Shown here in pieces: positions 10,053 through 19,781 of a DNA stretch of 64,000 nucleotides. The notes beneath the pieces were generated by a model, which was not told the DNA's origin, searched no databases, and saw only the letters and a list, made by a program, of their open reading frames with translations. A program made the position numbers and the translations under genes. Source of the DNA: Kalmanozyma brasiliensis GHG001 (taxonomy: Eukaryota > Basidiomycota > Ustilaginomycetes > Ustilaginales); assembly GCF_000497045.1 (NCBI RefSeq), contig NW_015961959.1:744001-808000 (forward strand), read 5' to 3'. How positions within the stretch are numbered: the first letter of the stretch is position 1; every line of letters starts with the position of its first letter.

Positions 10053-10919
10053 TCAAAGCGACTCGAACTTTCTCCTTAGCTTCTCGATCCAGCTATCGGC
10101 CATCTGGATCGGGCCTTCGTAACCCGTCACCAGCCGATACGACTTGTTCTCCTCGTAGCTCTCCACGTTGAGCTCTCCTTCCGTGAATGCGACCGACGCG
10201 ATGATGTTTTCTGGCGTTGCGATTCTGCCTGGCATGAGCGGGTGTCGGAGATCGGTGAGGTGCGCCCAGCCGCTCTCCCTCGTCGAAGCCTCGAATTTCA
10301 GCAGATCGTCGTTCGGAACGACTTCGTTCTTGAGCACGTCGTGCATGATCTTCCAGCCGGCCGGGTTGATGCGTATCCTGTCCGGATTGGCACGCACAAA
10401 GTCGGCGGGATCGGCGTCTTGTGATGACGACGTATCGGTGGGCAGCACAAAGGCGATCACAGCGTCTTCGGATGTGGACGGTTCGGGAAGGAAGGAGATG
10501 GCCCATCCTTCGACAGTAGTGGCCGGCTCCTTCTCGCCTCGGGAGTAGCTGATCTGCGTCGGATGGTAGTAAAGACCAGTTTGAGGTTCTGGATCCTTGA
10601 CTGTGGTGCGACCTGAGCCGTTAGCGCGGGACGAGCTGGAGGCGAAGCTACGGATGTCTCCTACAGAGAAAGCTGCGGCTGTCCTCAAGGGAGTGCCTGG
10701 GATTCTCGAAACTTCTGCTATCCTCGAAGAGTTGGAACATTGCCGCGAGGCAGACGCTACAGCTTTAGAAGCGCTTCTGACAGCGCGTGTCTGCAAGCGA
10801 CTTGAAGCCGCCAAAGAGCTTCGACGTAGGGCTGAGACTGCCGATGTGCTCATCGTGCTGAGGCTTCCTGCCACCGTGAAGGTACTTGTTCGAAGAGGTT
10901 GATGAGAAGGAACGCTCAT
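10053..10919 (-). CDS. Conserved fungal mitochondrial protein of unknown function
   Basis: The 288-residue protein starts with an Arg/Ser/Ala-rich, acid-poor region of roughly 75 residues ending near RSFASSSSR, a strong mitochondrial presequence. The C-terminal half, with the landmarks ESGWAHLTDLRHP, GRIATPENIIASV and YRLVTGYEG, resembles a small uncharacterised fungal family that keeps a GW-H-D-R-P-GRI-PEDIIGSV pattern. That resemblance is from memory and was not searched. An internal ATG at 10853 (residue 23) would also leave a good presequence, and the first 22 residues are less convincing. A complex I subunit identity was considered and not supported. No function can be assigned. Confidence 0.7.
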   Translation of the reverse strand: MSVPSHQPLRTSTFTVAGSLSTMSTSAVSALRRSSLAASSRLQTRAVRSASKAVASASRQCSNSSRIAEVSRIPGTPLRTAAAFSVGDIRSFASSSSRANGSGRTTVKDPEPQTGLYYHPTQISYSRGEKEPATTVEGWAISFLPEPSTSEDAVIAFVLPTDTSSSQDADPADFVRANPDRIRINPAGWKIMHDVLKNEVVPNDDLLKFEASTRESGWAHLTDLRHPLMPGRIATPENIIASVAFTEGELNVESYEENKSYRLVTGYEGPIQMADSWIEKLRRKFESL

Positions 10920-11325
10920 CCAAGACGTTTGAGAAGATCTTCAACGATGAAGTGGAGGCTTTGAAATCACTTTTTTCTCGCAGCAGCGGGGCAGCGCAGA
11001 AGCGTCCGACACTTCCGATATCCGAGGCACGTACAGCTGCCATGCTCATGACAATCCTCACGCAGCACTGCCCTGACAATCGTTACACATTCCGGTTCAC
11101 ATCAACGCGATCGATACGTTGCTTTGGATCAGCAGGTCCCATCTGGGACGGCAGGCATGTAGAAGACTACTTCACAAAGACAAGGCATCTGCCGTGGCGT
11201 TGCGTAAAATTCAGGTTCAAACGTACCCGGTTTACAAAGCATCATGACAGGGGCGAAGGGAGATGAGGAGGACGTAGACGAGGGCAGAGAAAGAGCAGTC
11301 GTATGCTGGCTAAGGGTGAGCCTGA
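10920..11325. other. Intergenic region, no gene seen
   Basis: These 406 bases separate two minus-strand genes and should include the promoter of the mitochondrial protein gene. I see no domain-like open frame and no RNA gene. Confidence 0.5.
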
Positions 11326-11942
11326 TCAGAGCATGAAAGCCCCGGCGAAAGCGGCGACGAATGTGCAGGCCGCCATGCCGACGGCGAAGCCAGGGATCTG
11401 AACCGAACCACCCAGAGCGGCGTTGGAAGCGCCGGAGCTGGTTCGCGACGAAGCAGCCGATGAAGCAGCCGATGAGAGGCTGCTAGAGAAGCTCGAGGCA
11501 GCGCTGCTGATCGAGGCCGTGTTGGTGAGCGAGCTCGCGACCGAGCTGAAGGCCGAGTTGCTAGCGCCGCCGTTGAAAACGATCGACGAGGCAAGCGAAA
11601 GGTACGAGTAGGCCATGCTCTCCTGCGAAGCGAGGGCCGACGACTGCTCAGGAGGCAGAGAAACGCCGCTCAGCGATCCAAACTGCGAGGTAATGAAAGC
11701 CGAGAGCGACGAGATGGCAGCGGGGTTCGTGTACTGCGAGATGTCGTAGGGGTTAAAGGCTGAGGGAGGTTAGAGAGAAAGGCATGAGAGGACGTCAGCA
11801 TCGTGCCATTAGGATCAAAGACGGTCGTCATCTACTTACACTGCCTCTTCTCGACATGAGGAGCGGGCGTGGGCTGGACGCTAGCCTGAACGGCAGCGAA
11901 GGCAACCAGCACGACCAAGAGCAACGATGCGAAGACCTTCAT
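11326..11942 (-). CDS. Small secreted Ser/Ala-rich protein, probably GPI-anchored
   Basis: This is a two-exon gene: exon 1 at 11942-11840, an 80-bp intron with a GTAAGT donor and CAG acceptor, and exon 2 at 11759-11326. The spliced frame gives 178 residues. The N-terminus is a clear signal peptide (MKVFASLLLVVLVAFAAVQA), followed by a short propeptide ending in a Lys-Arg Kex2-type site. The mature part contains a segment FNPYDISQYTNP and a central tract made largely of Ser and Ala. The C-terminus (from about FAVGMAACTF to AFAGAFML) is hydrophobic after a Ser/Ala/Gly-rich spacer, which fits a GPI-attachment signal. It has essentially no cysteines before that segment. It is probably a cell-wall or cell-surface protein; an effector role cannot be excluded but nothing shows one. 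Confidence 0.8.
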
Positions 11943-13293
11943 GATTTTTTGTTGACGAACGGGTGATGAAGGGAAGGTTAGGGGTCGATCGAAGGAGGCA
12001 GGCCTGGCTCAGGACTCAGGAATGCTCATCATTATATACTACGGAAGCGCCTAGGCATGCAGCAGGTCGAAGTTCAAGAGGCCTGCGCAGGAACGGTGCC
12101 GCGCTTGGCTATGCAGCTTGCTCGCCCGTCCTACCGCTTCGCCGTATAGACCGAGTCGAGTGGCATGGCCTGTGCGTCTAGAAAGGGCGCTGGCCACACA
12201 AGCCACGATCTATGCCTGTAGGGCGACATGATGCAACGGGACCGCAAGATATGGGGAAGTCGCTCTGACAGGCACGGGACGGGCTCGCTTACCGCGTAGC
12301 GCGTGGCGCACCGACCTCATTTTAGCCGTGTTCGACAGGACACACGACTTGCAGTCGTTGCGCACCTGCGCTATAGAATCCCATATTTGCTTGTTGTCTG
12401 AGCCTGAAACTTCTTTGTCGCTTGACCAGCTTCGGCGGGCACTTGGACAGAGAGCAACGCTGCCCTTCGCAACACCGGCAGAAAAAGAAAGTGACATGGC
12501 TCACCCCACCTGACCCCCTGACCTCGACCGCGCTAGTGGAGCCTGAAGACGCAACTCCGCTGCCGGTCACTCCCACAACCACTCGTCGAGACCAAGACCG
12601 ACACAAATAGCAATCGGAATGATCGTCGGTCATTCAAGTCGGAACCTCAAAGGGACGGGATGTGAGCCGGAACTCCATCGCTTTGCCGTCGACAATGGCC
12701 CAGATCGCATTCAGTCAATTTCGCTTGTCTGGCTTTGTCTCGCTCGTCACAGGTTCTGCGTGACTTTGAGATGAGTGCGGGCGTAATCAAAAGCCACAGC
12801 GAAAGCGAAAACAAGACACGAACAGGCCGCTGGACAGCTTTCAGACAGCTTCGACACAATGGAACAAGATGCCATTCTACCGTTTTGAGCCTCCGCTTGG
12901 CACGGTTCCTGGCGTGAGTGCACCAGCGCACGTCCTTTTCACGCGTGATGCAGGAGGCATGCAGACGCTCACACAATGAAGTCGTGCCTGGACCGTCACC
13001 GTGCGATTTTTGGTGCCCTTCCATCAACGACGATCCATCCTCGAAGGTCGGCTAGGGCCTGACTCGAGGTCTATTCCTTCGCTTGCAGTCGCTTCGGATC
13101 TGCAAGGCTTCGAGCCGATTCGGTACCACGGTAGCGAGGCTGAATTCTTCGGAATGCGGATACTTGCCGGCTGCGACCTTTGAGAGAGTCTTCCGTCGGA
13201 AGGGTGTTGCAGATAGAGGCTTGTATACAGCCAAAAGGTGCTAGAGCATCTTTATTGCTGTGGAATGTATACAGTCTGCACCCTTGTCCTAAC
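11943..13293. other. Gene-free stretch upstream of the 5S rRNA gene
   Basis: This 1.35 kb holds the promoter of the secreted-protein gene at its left end and upstream elements of the 5S gene at its right end. The open frames (for example 12210-12633 and 12647-13027) are short, overlap on both strands and look non-coding. No tRNA-like A/B box pair was found. Confidence 0.5.
13222..13274 (+). promoter_or_regulatory. Doublet of TGTATACAG upstream of 5S rRNA
   Basis: The nonamer TGTATACAG occurs at 13222-13230 and again at 13266-13274. The second copy puts its TATA core at about -26 to -23 from the 5S start at 13294. In Neurospora an upstream TATA element at a similar distance is needed for 5S transcription by RNA polymerase III. 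A similar role here is inferred from position. Confidence 0.45.
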
Positions 13294-13411
13294 ATCTGCG
13301 GCCACAGAACCTTGAAAGCACCGCATCCCGTCCGATCTGCGAAGTTAAGCAAGGTATCGCCTAGTCAGTACTGCGGTGGGGGACCACGCGGGAATCCTAG
13401 GTGCTGCAGTT
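13294..13411 (+). rRNA. 5S ribosomal RNA
   Basis: The ~118-base sequence has the whole fungal 5S architecture: a 5' ATCTGCGGCC end that pairs with the 3' GGTGCTGCAG end to form helix I, the GAAAGCACCGCATCCCGTCC block, the AGTTAAGC internal control region, and the TACTGCGGTGGGGGACCACGCGGGAA arm in segments. The second base pair of helix I appears mismatched (T opposite T). A T-run follows directly. It stands alone, not beside 18S or 28S genes. A recent pseudogene is possible but the complete fold and terminator favour a working gene. Confidence 0.9.
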
Positions 13412-13412
13412 C

Positions 13413-13418
13413 TTTTTT
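13413..13418 (+). terminator. RNA polymerase III T-run terminator of 5S
   Basis: Six consecutive T residues lie two bases past the predicted 3' end of the 5S gene, followed by further T-rich runs to about 13440. Runs of at least five T residues stop RNA polymerase III in fungi. Confidence 0.75.
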
Positions 13419-13635
13419 GTTCTTTTCTGTTTATTTATTGGACTGGCCTCGGTTGACTTAATCCTACACAGCTGATTGCACATCGTCTTACTTCTCACAT
13501 CACGATCTGTTCCTCAGGTCAAACAGCTGTGGCCTGACGACCAGCGATGTAGCATGGCAATGGCTTCCGTGCGTGATAGAACTGGATTGTATGACTGCGG
13601 TGGCCGGAGCTTTGATCTATGCGCATGTTACAGAC

Positions 13636-14247
13636 TCAGAGCTTCAGGTGACCCTTGTTGAGGAGGTACTCGGTGATGATCCTGACGGCGTCCTCGATGG
13701 AAGTCTTGTCTGCATCGATGTGGATCTCCGGGTTCTCTGGCTTCTCGTATGGAGCCGAGATGCCGGTGAACTCCTTGATCTCTCCAGCCTTGGCCTTCTT
13801 GTACAGACCCTTGGGGTCTCTGCTCTCGCAGGTGTCGATGCTGGCATCAACAAACACCTCGATGAAGGGCAGCTTGGGCACGTGAGCCTCGTGGAGCTTC
13901 CTTGCGATGTCCCTGTCCGCCTTGTAGGGCGAGATGAACGACGTGATCGTGATAGCGGTGGAGGAGGCGAAGAGGAGCGAGACCTCCGAGATGCGGCGAA
14001 TGTTCTCCTCACGGTCCTTGGGCGAGAAACCGAGATCCTTGTTCAGGCCGAAGCGGATGTTGTCGCCGTCCAGACGGTAAGCCGACTTCTTGAGCGAGAG
14101 AAGGTGCTGCTCGAGGGCGGTCGCGATGGTCGACTTGCCCGAGGCAGAGAGACCCGTCAGCCAGAGCGTCAGCCCCTGCTGCGAGAGAAGCTCAGATCGC
14201 TCCTCGTACGAAACGTGACCCGGATGGAAGGTGATGTTGGTAGCCAT
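13636..14247 (-). CDS. MET14: Adenylyl-sulfate (APS) kinase
   Basis: The enzyme phosphorylates adenosine 5'-phosphosulfate with ATP to give PAPS, the second step of sulfate assimilation in the cytosol. The 203-residue protein is full length for the family. The P-loop GLSASGKS is at residues 32-39. The APS kinase landmarks [29 protein letters not shown] and [14 protein letters not shown] follow in order, and the C-terminus contains [10 protein letters not shown]. The start at 14247 ([10 protein letters not shown]) matches the usual N-terminus; the frame extends 55 codons further up but without family similarity. The gene is one exon and shares its upstream region with the divergent HTD2-like gene. 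Confidence 0.95.
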   Translation of the reverse strand: MATNITFHPGHVSYEERSELLSQQGLTLWLTGLSASGKSTIATALEQHLLSLKKSAYRLDGDNIRFGLNKDLGFSPKDREENIRRISEVSLLFASSTAITITSFISPYKADRDIARKLHEAHVPKLPFIEVFVDASIDTCESRDPKGLYKKAKAGEIKEFTGISAPYEKPENPEIHIDADKTSIEDAVRIITEYLLNKGHLKL

Positions 14248-14731
14248 CTTGTCGAATCTATGTTTGGATCCAGCGATGTGTATGGTATGGTGTGAGAGAG
14301 AGTGGCTCGAAGAGGATCCGGTGTTGCTTTCAAGCTGCCAAGAAGATTTGCGGATTTGCTCGGAATGTTTCTTCTCAGTCAGACAGCTGCAGCTCTGCGT
14401 CTGTGCGGCCATGACGCTTTGCAGCTTGAACGCCGCGGCTCATCACGCCATCGCTTTCCGTGCTTTCCGAGGAAAAAGAGCGTCCCTCACACTATGTCAA
14501 TCTCACATTGCTGAATTTTCTTCGAGCCGGCGTAAAAGCGCTCTGCGCCGACAACTGCCTCCACAGCTTCCCCACACAGAACGCAGGGACCTTCTGATAC
14601 CTGGCTTGGTGTTGACCGACCCTGACGCAACAACAGACCCCACCAACGTCCAGAGCTCACACTTCGGGATCGGTACACGAGTCGGTCGCTACTCTCCTCG
14701 AGCCCACGCCTGATCGCATCTAAACAGCACA
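14248..14731. other. Divergent promoter between APS kinase and HTD2-like gene
   Basis: These 484 bases carry the 5' flanks of two diverging genes. A palindromic CTCTCTCTCACACC-like stretch near 14290-14305 lies in the APS kinase leader. No gene is recognised here. Confidence 0.5.
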
Positions 14732-15967
14732 ATGCTACGAAGTGCTGGCCCACGGCGCCTCTTGCAGGCTTGTCCGAGCTTTGCAAGCAAAGGTCGACTC
14801 GGAACAACGACTTCGGCTGCATCACCACGAGCCTTCACATGGACCCCACGACGCAGCTCAAGCTTGGAAGAGTGGACGCAGACGATCAAAGCCCAGACCA
14901 ACACGATGTACGACACGGCCGATCTGAACAAGGCGCGTCAGCTCATGCTCGTCCTGCCCGATCTCTCGGGGGCCCCTTCCAGCGTGACTTCCTCTCGCGA
15001 GCTCGTTGACAAGCACACCGGCGAGCAGGCCTTGGCGTTGAAGGCTGGATCCCCGATGGCTCTCGGATCAGAGCTGGTGTTGTTCAACCCGCTTCTCAGC
15101 GAAAGCACCCTAGGAACAGACGGGACCGAAAGGACCTTTGGACCGCCGGGAGGGTTGGATCAGCGCATGTGGGCCAGCGGTTCGTTCGAATTTGAGCAGG
15201 GCAAGAGTCTCCTTGTAGGCCAAGATGTGCAGTGCGAGGTGGCTGTCGAGAGTGTACAGCCAAAGGAGGGTGCAAAGACAGGGATGATGGTGCTGGTGAC
15301 ACGGAAGCTGGTTTACTCGACATCTGAGGGGGTGGTGCTGACGGAGAGAAGAACACACGTATACAGAAAGCAACGACCCGCACAACAGCGCAAGTACGTC
15401 CCTCCGCCCGCAGACAAGACACCCAAGGCCAATGACGGTAAGCATGCTCAGACGGCGAACTTGATAGACGAGGTCCAGTGGCTAATATGTAGGCTCGCTG
15501 CTCATTTTGCACAACACAGTCGAGGAGAAGCCTTCCAACTTCGGCTTCGACTACTATGCTACACGCGCGGCCTTGTTCCGCTACTCTGCTGCCACCTTCA
15601 ACGCGCACCGCATCCATTTGGACCCGGAGTACTGTCGCAACGAAGAGGGTCATGCAGGTAAGCATGAAGGACCCTTGCTTGCAAAGAAAGCCTGTCGAGC
15701 TGACACGTCACCTTGCCTTGCTTGACAGACTGCCTGGTACACGGCCCACTGACAGCAACGTTGCTGCTCAACTTGATCGACACGGCAGCGCGCGAGACTT
15801 CTGCACAGGTGAAGAAGTTCGAGTATCGAGCCACATCTCCGTTGACAGTGGAGCAGACGGTGCGACTGCGTGGTGCATGGGAAGGCGAGGACAAGAAGAA
15901 AGCATCACTGTGGGCGCTGAACGAAGCTGGCACCGCATGTATGACGGCCAAGGCCACACTCTTCTGA
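14732..15967 (+). CDS. HTD2: Mitochondrial 3-hydroxyacyl-thioester dehydratase, HTD2-like
   Basis: The gene has three exons: 14732-15437, 15520-15657 and 15729-15967, with GTAAGC donors and CAG acceptors. Splicing gives 360 residues. The first ~45 residues are Arg/Ser-rich and acid-free, a mitochondrial presequence. The middle has an N-terminal FAS1-like hotdog half (GSELVLFNP, DQRMWASGSFEF). The last exons carry the signature ALFRYSAATFNAHRIHLD, then DCLVHGPLTATLL, as in fungal Htd2 and related mesaconyl-CoA hydratase-like proteins. The expected role is dehydration of 3-hydroxyacyl-ACP in mitochondrial type II fatty-acid synthesis, which feeds lipoic acid formation. A catabolic hydratase of the same family is the alternative. 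It ends 91 bases before the stop of the convergent MsrB gene. Confidence 0.85.
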
Positions 15968-16058
15968 TCGTATATCGGCGAAGACAGGGAACAGCGAATA
16001 GATTAGCAGAGTACAATATCAGATCCTACAGTCAAGGAAGCGGGGAAGTGAAGGGTGA

Positions 16059-16724
16059 TCAGATCTTGGCATCATCCTTGTCAAAGTTGATCGACACGCT
16101 GTTGACGCAGTGGCGCTCGTTGGTCGGGTTGTTGAAACCCTCGCCCTTGAACACGTGTCCCAGATGGCCGCCACAGCTCTTGCAAGTGATCTCGATCCTC
16201 TCCATGCCCCAGCTGATATCTGAGTGGCGGTCGATGGCGCCTGGGATGGCGTCGAAGAAGGCCGGCCAGCCGCAGCCCGAGTCGAACTTGGTGCTGGCCT
16301 TGTACAGCGGCGAGTCGCAGCCTGCACATGTGTATACTCCATCCTTGGGATAGTGCTTGTTGTATTTGCCCGTACCGGCCATCTCGGTTCCCTTCTCGCG
16401 GAGGATGCGGAACTGCTCAGGGTTGAGCTTGGTACGCCACTCGGAGTTGGACATGCCCTTGGGGAACGACTCGGGAGCGGCCTGTTGCGACGATGCTGTA
16501 GATCCCATTTTGAATGATGGAGCGACGGTGGACGAGAAGAGGCGAGAGTGAAGGAGGGTCGGACCACTCGAAAAGGCGTTGATAGCGCTAGTGGGGTTCC
16601 AGTATCCAGAGGAGATGGCAGCGACGGAAGCGACGACGGCACCTGTGCTGAGCAGAGTGTTGCGAGTGGAAGGAAGCGTGTTGAGAAGCGCTTTAGTTTG
16701 ACGGCTAGAGCGAGCTAGAGCCAT
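16059..16724 (-). CDS. msrB: Peptide-methionine (R)-S-oxide reductase MsrB
   Basis: The enzyme reduces methionine-R-sulfoxide in proteins, using thioredoxin. The protein has 221 residues. The structural zinc cysteines are C133, C136, C181 and C184 (CAGC and CKSC). The catalytic cysteine is C206 in RHCVNSVSI, and C151 in SGCGWPAFFDA sits where a resolving cysteine is often found. The core from about residue 92 to the end is the full SelR domain. Residues 1-72 are acid-free and rich in Arg, Ser and Thr, so the long form is probably mitochondrial. A second ATG at codon 73 has a good AAAATGG context and would give a 149-residue cytosolic form, so one gene may serve two compartments. Confidence 0.93.
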   Translation of the reverse strand: MALARSSRQTKALLNTLPSTRNTLLSTGAVVASVAAISSGYWNPTSAINAFSSGPTLLHSRLFSSTVAPSFKMGSTASSQQAAPESFPKGMSNSEWRTKLNPEQFRILREKGTEMAGTGKYNKHYPKDGVYTCAGCDSPLYKASTKFDSGCGWPAFFDAIPGAIDRHSDISWGMERIEITCKSCGGHLGHVFKGEGFNNPTNERHCVNSVSINFDKDDAKI

Positions 16725-17158
16725 CAGTTGAGGATATCCTGTTTGTGGTCTTGTTGATGATGGAAAGGAAGGGTGGTGCTGAATGTCGTGTGCGCCACTT
16801 TGATAGCCTTCGTAAGCAGGCTACTGCGCTTTGGATTGCCGGATGTCGCTGTGTCGTTGGTCCGCGCTCAGCTCCAAATTTTGAAGCGGCAAAGCCTCCA
16901 CAGAGAGCTTTGCATCGAAAATTCGGTCGGAACAACCTCGATGTCGATCTCACAAACTTGAATATTTCGAACGTCACGGATTGAACGCGTGCAACGCGTA
17001 AAGTGTGACAGCCGAAATTTGGGCGTAGCAGAGCGTGACTGAAAGAAGGGTCTTTCCAACGACCTCAAGTGGCGGAGCTCTACTTCGCTCTTGCTTCGTA
17101 GCCACACCACCATCCCGCACCTAGGGTTTGCGGTCCACCCGCACCGGCAACCTCGACA
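16725..17158. other. Divergent promoter between MsrB and CDT2-like gene
   Basis: These 434 bases hold both upstream regions. The short open frames here have no domain features and no RNA gene was recognised. Confidence 0.5.
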
Positions 17159-19600
17159 ATGATGTTCTCACCTCCCTCTTCACCGTCCGTGCTGGCTAGC
17201 ACTTCGCGGCACAACATCATCCAGCCGCAGCAACTCAATCAGGACCGTCGGCAGAAGTCGCTCCGATTGTTTCTGGGCCACCAATCAGACAACGAAGCCG
17301 CATCGGATGACGATTTCGACGCCTTCCAGCATGCGGAAGACGACAGCGATAGCGATATCGACCTCCTCAGCATGCCAAGGGGATCGAGTTCAAGCCGCAC
17401 GCTGCAGCCTGGCCGGCTACAACCCCGACGATCAGCTAACAATAATCAGCACAGCCCAGCGAGAGCATTCGCATCGCTTCGTGCATACGATCAGGATGAA
17501 GACGCTCTAGATTCGCTGTTCTCGCCATCTAAGGGAACTGCGAAGCGTTCGAGGATGGGCAAGAGCCCGAGAAAGGTTGCCAGCCTTCCAGCGGCCGCCA
17601 CGACGAAACAGCAAGCTGCCGCCTCCGCTGCGATACCCGCCACACCAACCAAGCGTCAAAAGGGCTTCCTCATTCAAGGCAACGTGACGCCCTCCCGAGC
17701 CTTCAGCATCTTCAAGGCGGCCAAACAGCGCAGTCAACAACGTCAGCAGCATGGTCTCATGACCCCGCCGACCTCGTCGCCTCTGCGTCCTATCATCCTG
17801 AACAGCTTTGACCAAGGCTATCGCCATGTAGAAGCAAGCCCCTCTCGATGTCGAGCTGCCTACGCCTGCAGCCAACAGCTATCTTCTTCGCCCTCTCGAT
17901 CATCGAATGATCAGTCCTATTACCCCACGCAGAGCAGTCAGCATCGCTCAGATTTCGGCGCATCACCGTTGCGGAGAGCCATTGCCCCTTCCGCATTCTC
18001 AGAAGATAGATGCATCAGCTCTTCCTTTTCTCAATCATTGCACAGACTGCGATTAGGACAATCGCTTCGAAGCAGCAGCGGTCTGTCGAGCGTTCCTCAT
18101 CGATTCTCCGCAACGCGCCCTCCTGTCTTCGACGCAACTTCCTTCTTGGAGACATTCGTGTCGCCTGGTTTCTGCGTGGCTCAGATCCCGCGCAGCGCCG
18201 ACGACGAGATCCTATCGCACCCCGTTTGCGCCACCTACAGTTACTCATCGCGGGCGGTCAACCCTTCCGCCCAATGGCTCGCCGTGGGAGATGACGAAGG
18301 TCGCATCACGCTTCTCAACACCTTGCCGTGGCAGGACATCTCGGCTGAGCATACCTCATCGAATCCACAGTGGCAAGCATCATCCACTTCGGCCGTCTTT
18401 GAGCTGGCCTGGCGCTTCGACGATCGCAGCATCCTCTCTGGAGCGAGCGACTTCTCCATCCGCAGCTGGGATACCGAGTACCAGAAGTGCACAGCCATGT
18501 TTCAAGGACATAGAGGCAGTCCGAGAACCATCGTCTACGACCCGACAACAAATGGTGATGGCGGGTGCGGCATGGTCTTTGCCAGTGCTGCGCGAGACGG
18601 GACGATCCGAATCTGGGATGCTAGGACAAGCTCGCGCCATGTTGTGGTTGGCGACGACGGCGAAGAGGACTGCATTGGTATTCGGCCTGTCCTGACGATT
18701 GACGCCGCACACAGCGCGGGGCCAGCTAGTACGGCGACGAGTAGCGGCAAAGGTAGAAAGTTCACCCGCAACGGTGCTGCCTCTGTTGTGAGCAGGCCAG
18801 CCACGAAGCGCCTCAAGCGTCAGCCCCTGCCTGCTGGCATCACCGCCTTGTCCTACCTCCCGGACGGCGAGGGCCACAAACTTCTCAGTGGAGGCTCGGC
18901 GAACGGCATCATCAAATGCTGGGATCTTCGCCATGTCCGCCAATCTCAACCTTCAGCTGCTGTTTTGCAGGTCGACACTCAGGCAGCCCTCCGCGAACCT
19001 ATCATGTCAACTTGGGACACTCCGGACGTTTCTCTCCTCGCGCCTTCTAGCCGTTTTGCCAGAGCCCATGGCATTTCGCAGATCATCGCTTCCTCGACTT
19101 CGCTTTACGCATCCTGCACTGGCGGCAAGATCTATTCTCTGCCACTGTCCACCTTCCTCGACTCGCACCTCAACCCCAGCGAGGTGCAGACCTTGTACGA
19201 CCCGGTTCAATGCCAGAACACGCTCTTCTCGCGCATGGCCTTGTTCGACGATCGCTTCCTTGCGGTGGCCTGCAACACCGGCAACGTGGCGTTGTGGGAC
19301 GTCAGCATCTCTCGAGACCCCAAGGAGCAAAGCGCACCGGTCAGGGGACCGGAAATCGACTCGGAGGAAGAAACGAGGGCGGCACAGAGCATGGACATGG
19401 GATTCGCCAAGAGGTCGCAGCAGCCGGGAATGGCCATCCTTGCCGAGGGACACGCCAAAAATGCAGAGGTCAATGCAGTTGCCTGGGCCAATGGTCCCAA
19501 CGGGCCCACTTTGAGCTCGTGTGGCGACGACGCCATGATCCGCACATGGCATGCCGATCGTGTGGCTCGCGACGGAATCACCCAAGCTGCCCAGGAGTAG
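17159..19600 (+). CDS. CDT2: WD40 protein, CDT2/DTL-like CRL4 substrate receptor
   Basis: The 813-residue protein has a Ser/Gln-rich N-terminal region of about 350 residues with many SP motifs, then a beta-propeller. Clear WD units are WLAVGDDEGRITLLN, ILSGASDFSIRSWD, VFASAARDGTIRIWDART, LLSGGSANGIIKCWDLRH, VACNTGNVALWDV and LSSCGDDAMIRTWHA. The VFELAWRFDDRSILSGASD segment and the following GHRGSPRTIVYDP match the layout of Cdt2 (denticleless), the receptor that links CUL4-DDB1 to PCNA-bound substrates such as the licensing factor Cdt1. The long N-terminal extension before the propeller is unusual, since in animals the extra region is C-terminal. The assignment to Cdt2 among WD40 proteins is likely but not certain. 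The ATG at 17159 is immediately followed by a second one. Confidence 0.75.
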   Translation: MMFSPPSSPSVLASTSRHNIIQPQQLNQDRRQKSLRLFLGHQSDNEAASDDDFDAFQHAEDDSDSDIDLLSMPRGSSSSRTLQPGRLQPRRSANNNQHSPARAFASLRAYDQDEDALDSLFSPSKGTAKRSRMGKSPRKVASLPAAATTKQQAAASAAIPATPTKRQKGFLIQGNVTPSRAFSIFKAAKQRSQQRQQHGLMTPPTSSPLRPIILNSFDQGYRHVEASPSRCRAAYACSQQLSSSPSRSSNDQSYYPTQSSQHRSDFGASPLRRAIAPSAFSEDRCISSSFSQSLHRLRLGQSLRSSSGLSSVPHRFSATRPPVFDATSFLETFVSPGFCVAQIPRSADDEILSHPVCATYSYSSRAVNPSAQWLAVGDDEGRITLLNTLPWQDISAEHTSSNPQWQASSTSAVFELAWRFDDRSILSGASDFSIRSWDTEYQKCTAMFQGHRGSPRTIVYDPTTNGDGGCGMVFASAARDGTIRIWDARTSSRHVVVGDDGEEDCIGIRPVLTIDAAHSAGPASTATSSGKGRKFTRNGAASVVSRPATKRLKRQPLPAGITALSYLPDGEGHKLLSGGSANGIIKCWDLRHVRQSQPSAAVLQVDTQAALREPIMSTWDTPDVSLLAPSSRFARAHGISQIIASSTSLYASCTGGKIYSLPLSTFLDSHLNPSEVQTLYDPVQCQNTLFSRMALFDDRFLAVACNTGNVALWDVSISRDPKEQSAPVRGPEIDSEEETRAAQSMDMGFAKRSQQPGMAILAEGHAKNAEVNAVAWANGPNGPTLSSCGDDAMIRTWHADRVARDGITQAAQE

Positions 19601-19781
19601 CATCCTCGCCGGCTCCAACCGTTGCACCGCATGTTTGGTGCGCATAAGCAGCATAAGCCAGCATTCACAACAGCATCATCATCATCAAGCATCTTTCTTA
19701 TCGCATTTCTTATACCAATCCCAATCATAGCATTGTTGCATCCCCTTCGCGCGGACTGAAGGGTGGCTCAATTCTATGATT

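Noticed and set aside
10053..10919. Complex I subunit NDUFS4
   Set aside because: A mitochondrial presequence and a similar size first suggested it, but the conserved C-terminal pattern of that subunit is absent.
11200..11240. Possible tRNA B box (GGTTCAAACG)
   Set aside because: The last part of the consensus does not match, no A box lies at the right distance and no cloverleaf forms.
12210..13027. Short frames before the 5S gene as small proteins
   Set aside because: They overlap on both strands, lack signal peptides or domains, and are no longer than expected by chance at this GC content.
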